From: Streptococcus parasanguinis ATCC 15912
Lineage (GTDB): Bacteria; Bacillota; Bacilli; Lactobacillales; Streptococcaceae
Direction of reading: 5' to 3'
DNA length: 64,000 bases
Assembly (NCBI RefSeq): GCF_000164675.2
Contig: NC_015678.1
Location: 1,240,001-1,304,000 of the forward strand
Below, in pieces: positions 62,662-64,000 of the stretch (position 1 is its first letter; the number at the start of each line of letters is the position of its first letter). Both the position numbers and the translations under genes were made by a program. The notes under the pieces were generated by a model, which was not told the DNA's origin, did no database searches, and was given only the letters and a program-made list of their open reading frames with translations.

Positions 62662-63534
62662 ATGGATTTTGATTTTAGTGTTAAACTCTTTTCAGAGTTT
62701 ATTGGAACGGCTTTGCTACTTATCCTCGGAAATGGTGCAGTTGCAAACGTCGAATTAAAAGGAACTAAAGGTCATCAAAGCGGTTGGCTTGTCATTGCGA
62801 TCGGATATGGGATGGGAGTAATGATTCCAGCCTTGATGTTCGGTAATGTTTCAGGAAACCACATTAACCCAGCCTTCACTCTTGGACTTGCAGTTAGCGG
62901 ACTCTTCCCATGGGCAAATGTTTTACCATACATCGTTGCTCAACTTCTTGGAGCTATGTTTGGACAATTGGTTGTCGTTGCGACTCACCGTCCATACTAC
63001 ATCCAAACTGAAAATCCTAACAACATCTTAGGAACATTCTCAACCATTTCTAGTTTGGATAAAGGAACTCCTGAATCACGTAAGGCTGCTACCATTAATG
63101 GCTTCATCAACGAGTTTGCCGGATCATTCGTCCTTTTCTTTGGTGCCCTCGGCTTGACGAAACATTTCTTTGGTGCAGAGGTTGCAGGTCTGGCTCAAAA
63201 AGCTGCTGCTGAACAAGGAGGAGTCTTTGATGCTACCACATCAGCAGCAAAATTGGCTTTATCACAAGCACACGCTTCAGGTTTAGGAATTGCTCACTTG
63301 GCTCTTGGTTTCCTTGTTATGGCTCTTGTTACGTCACTTGGAGGTCCTACTGGACCTGGTTTGAACCCTGCACGTGACTTTGGTCCTCGTTTGGTCCATG
63401 CCTTCCTTCCAAAGTCTATCTTGGGAGAACACAAAGGGGATTCTAAATGGTGGTATGCTTGGGTACCAGTTGTAGCCCCAATTCTTGCTGCTATCTTAGC
63501 TGTATTATTGTTCAAAGTTATCTATCTTCGTTAA
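62662..63534 (+). CDS. MIP-family aquaglyceroporin
   Basis: 290 residues from ATG 62662 (MDFDFSVKLFSEFIG) with AAAGGAGA upstream; the longer frame to 62614 begins before the -10 element. Six membrane helices and two re-entrant NPA loops: HINPAFTLG (about residue 69) and GLNPARDFGPR (about 236). Asp after the second NPAR is typical of glycerol facilitators. Related streptococcal proteins pass glycerol, water and in one case H2O2, which would fit a peroxide-producing cell (inference). No glpK/glpO next to it. Confidence 0.92.
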   Translation: MDFDFSVKLFSEFIGTALLLILGNGAVANVELKGTKGHQSGWLVIAIGYGMGVMIPALMFGNVSGNHINPAFTLGLAVSGLFPWANVLPYIVAQLLGAMFGQLVVVATHRPYYIQTENPNNILGTFSTISSLDKGTPESRKAATINGFINEFAGSFVLFFGALGLTKHFFGAEVAGLAQKAAAEQGGVFDATTSAAKLALSQAHASGLGIAHLALGFLVMALVTSLGGPTGPGLNPARDFGPRLVHAFLPKSILGEHKGDSKWWYAWVPVVAPILAAILAVLLFKVIYLR

Positions 63535-63547
63535 TCTATCTAAAAAA

Positions 63548-63579
63548 ACGAACTCGATTTTCCATCGAGTTCGTCTTTT
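63548..63579. terminator. Bidirectional terminator
   Basis: 11-bp perfect stem ACGAACTCGAT/ATCGAGTTCGT (63548-63558, 63564-63574) with A and T runs on either side, between the convergent aquaglyceroporin and lipoprotein genes. Confidence 0.9.
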
Positions 63580-64000
63580 TATTTTTCTTTGGTTAATGAA
63601 AAACGGAAATCATTGTATTTGTTGTAGTCAAATGGTGTATTGGTAGCCGTTGTGAAAACAATCGGTGTATAGTGTCCTTCTTCCAAGATAAAACCAGGTT
63701 CGAGTCGGAAGTCAGCGACACCTAGACCTGTGATCCCAGGAAGCAAGGCATCAGCTCCATCAAGACCTTCAGCATCCCAATAGTAGATATTGCCTGTTGC
63801 TTGGACGGCTCTTGCTGTATAGGTAGCTGTCCGAGTTGGTTCGCTATCATTTTTGAAGCTTACAACCGTCGTCACGTTCCCATTGGCATCCACTGTCATT
63901 TTAATCGCATCCGCTTGTGGGCTAGATCCTACCCAAGTTCCCACCAATTCTGCAGGGACAGTAGCTTGCGTCGTAGTAGACGCATTCTCGGTCTTACCAG
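63579..64000 (-). CDS. Probable surface lipoprotein (DUF6287-like), 3' part
   Basis: The frame stays open from its stop (63579) to the window edge, so only the last ~140 residues are present. A Thr/Ser-rich linker (ENASTTTQATVPAELVG) precedes a beta-rich domain opening LVGTWVGSSPQAD and ending NKYNDFRFSLTKEK. This resembles the C-terminal domain of small streptococcal lipoproteins with a Ser/Thr linker. The signal peptide and lipobox would be outside the window. Function unknown. Confidence 0.7.
   Translation of the reverse strand, partial: GKTENASTTTQATVPAELVGTWVGSSPQADAIKMTVDANGNVTTVVSFKNDSEPTRTATYTARAVQATGNIYYWDAEGLDGADALLPGITGLGVADFRLEPGFILEEGHYTPIVFTTATNTPFDYNKYNDFRFSLTKEK

Overview
The window looks like a chromosomal segment of an oral Streptococcus, most likely of the sanguinis/parasanguinis/australis type. 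Evidence: a complete SpxB pyruvate oxidase (H2O2 producer), PepX, CppA, RocS, the copY-cupA-copA copper operon, a mevalonate pathway for isoprenoids, glycine-activated formate acetyltransferase, and strong AAGGAGG-type ribosome binding sites with TTGACA/TATAAT promoters. Species is inferred from gene content only.

Layout. 1-2.4 kb: end of an ABC-2 permease convergent with a histidine kinase/response regulator pair. 2.5-6.4 kb: 6-phospho-beta-glucosidase, a VOC protein flanked by two near-identical terminators, and spxB. 6.9-10 kb: copper operon with its CopY operators. 10.3-18.6 kb: hydrolases (SGNH, HAD, HD), DUF554, a membrane-attached MutS-like ATPase, CapA-like protein, a frameshifted small membrane gene, MsrAB and small unknown genes. 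18.7-24.3 kb: pyrDA, gdhA, an unknown 105-residue protein, MscS, SstT. 24.3-27.4 kb: an alanine/glycine symporter under a glycine riboswitch, and a cytosolic C69 dipeptidase. 28-35.5 kb: mutS2-cvpA-zapA facing rnhC-lepB-recD2. 36-41.5 kb: dinB, pflB, a 37-residue membrane peptide with its own promoter, and a split threonine/serine exporter. 41.9-51.8 kb: the complete mevalonate route in two blocks, mvaS-mvaA on + and mvk-mvaD-mvaK2-fni on -, separated by an inactivated IS200-type element and a secreted C69 peptidase/PrsW-like pair. 51.9-64 kb: serine hydrolase, cppA, pepX, rocS, an exonuclease, a lone ABC exporter, ybaB, lrgAB, a YhiN-type flavoprotein, an aquaglyceroporin and the 3' part of a probable lipoprotein.

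How genes work together. Oxidant production (SpxB) sits with oxidant/metal defence (copper efflux, MsrAB, possibly the aquaglyceroporin). SpxB, PflB and LrgAB are pyruvate- and carbon-linked functions; plausible CcpA (cre) sites are visible upstream of spxB and pflB. Peptide and amino-acid use is well represented (PepX, two C69 peptidases, AgcS, SstT, ThrE, GdhA).

The most unusual material is noncoding. Two interlinked families of intergenic repeats recur. One is a 175-bp element of hairpins with four near-identical copies. The other is a multibranched element closed by GAAACTTTCC/GGAAAGTTTC, whose internal stems differ between copies by compensatory changes while the loop ACCTTAGG is kept. 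In some copies the first hairpin slot is occupied by a hairpin of the other family. No CRISPR array, rRNA, tRNA or prophage was seen.
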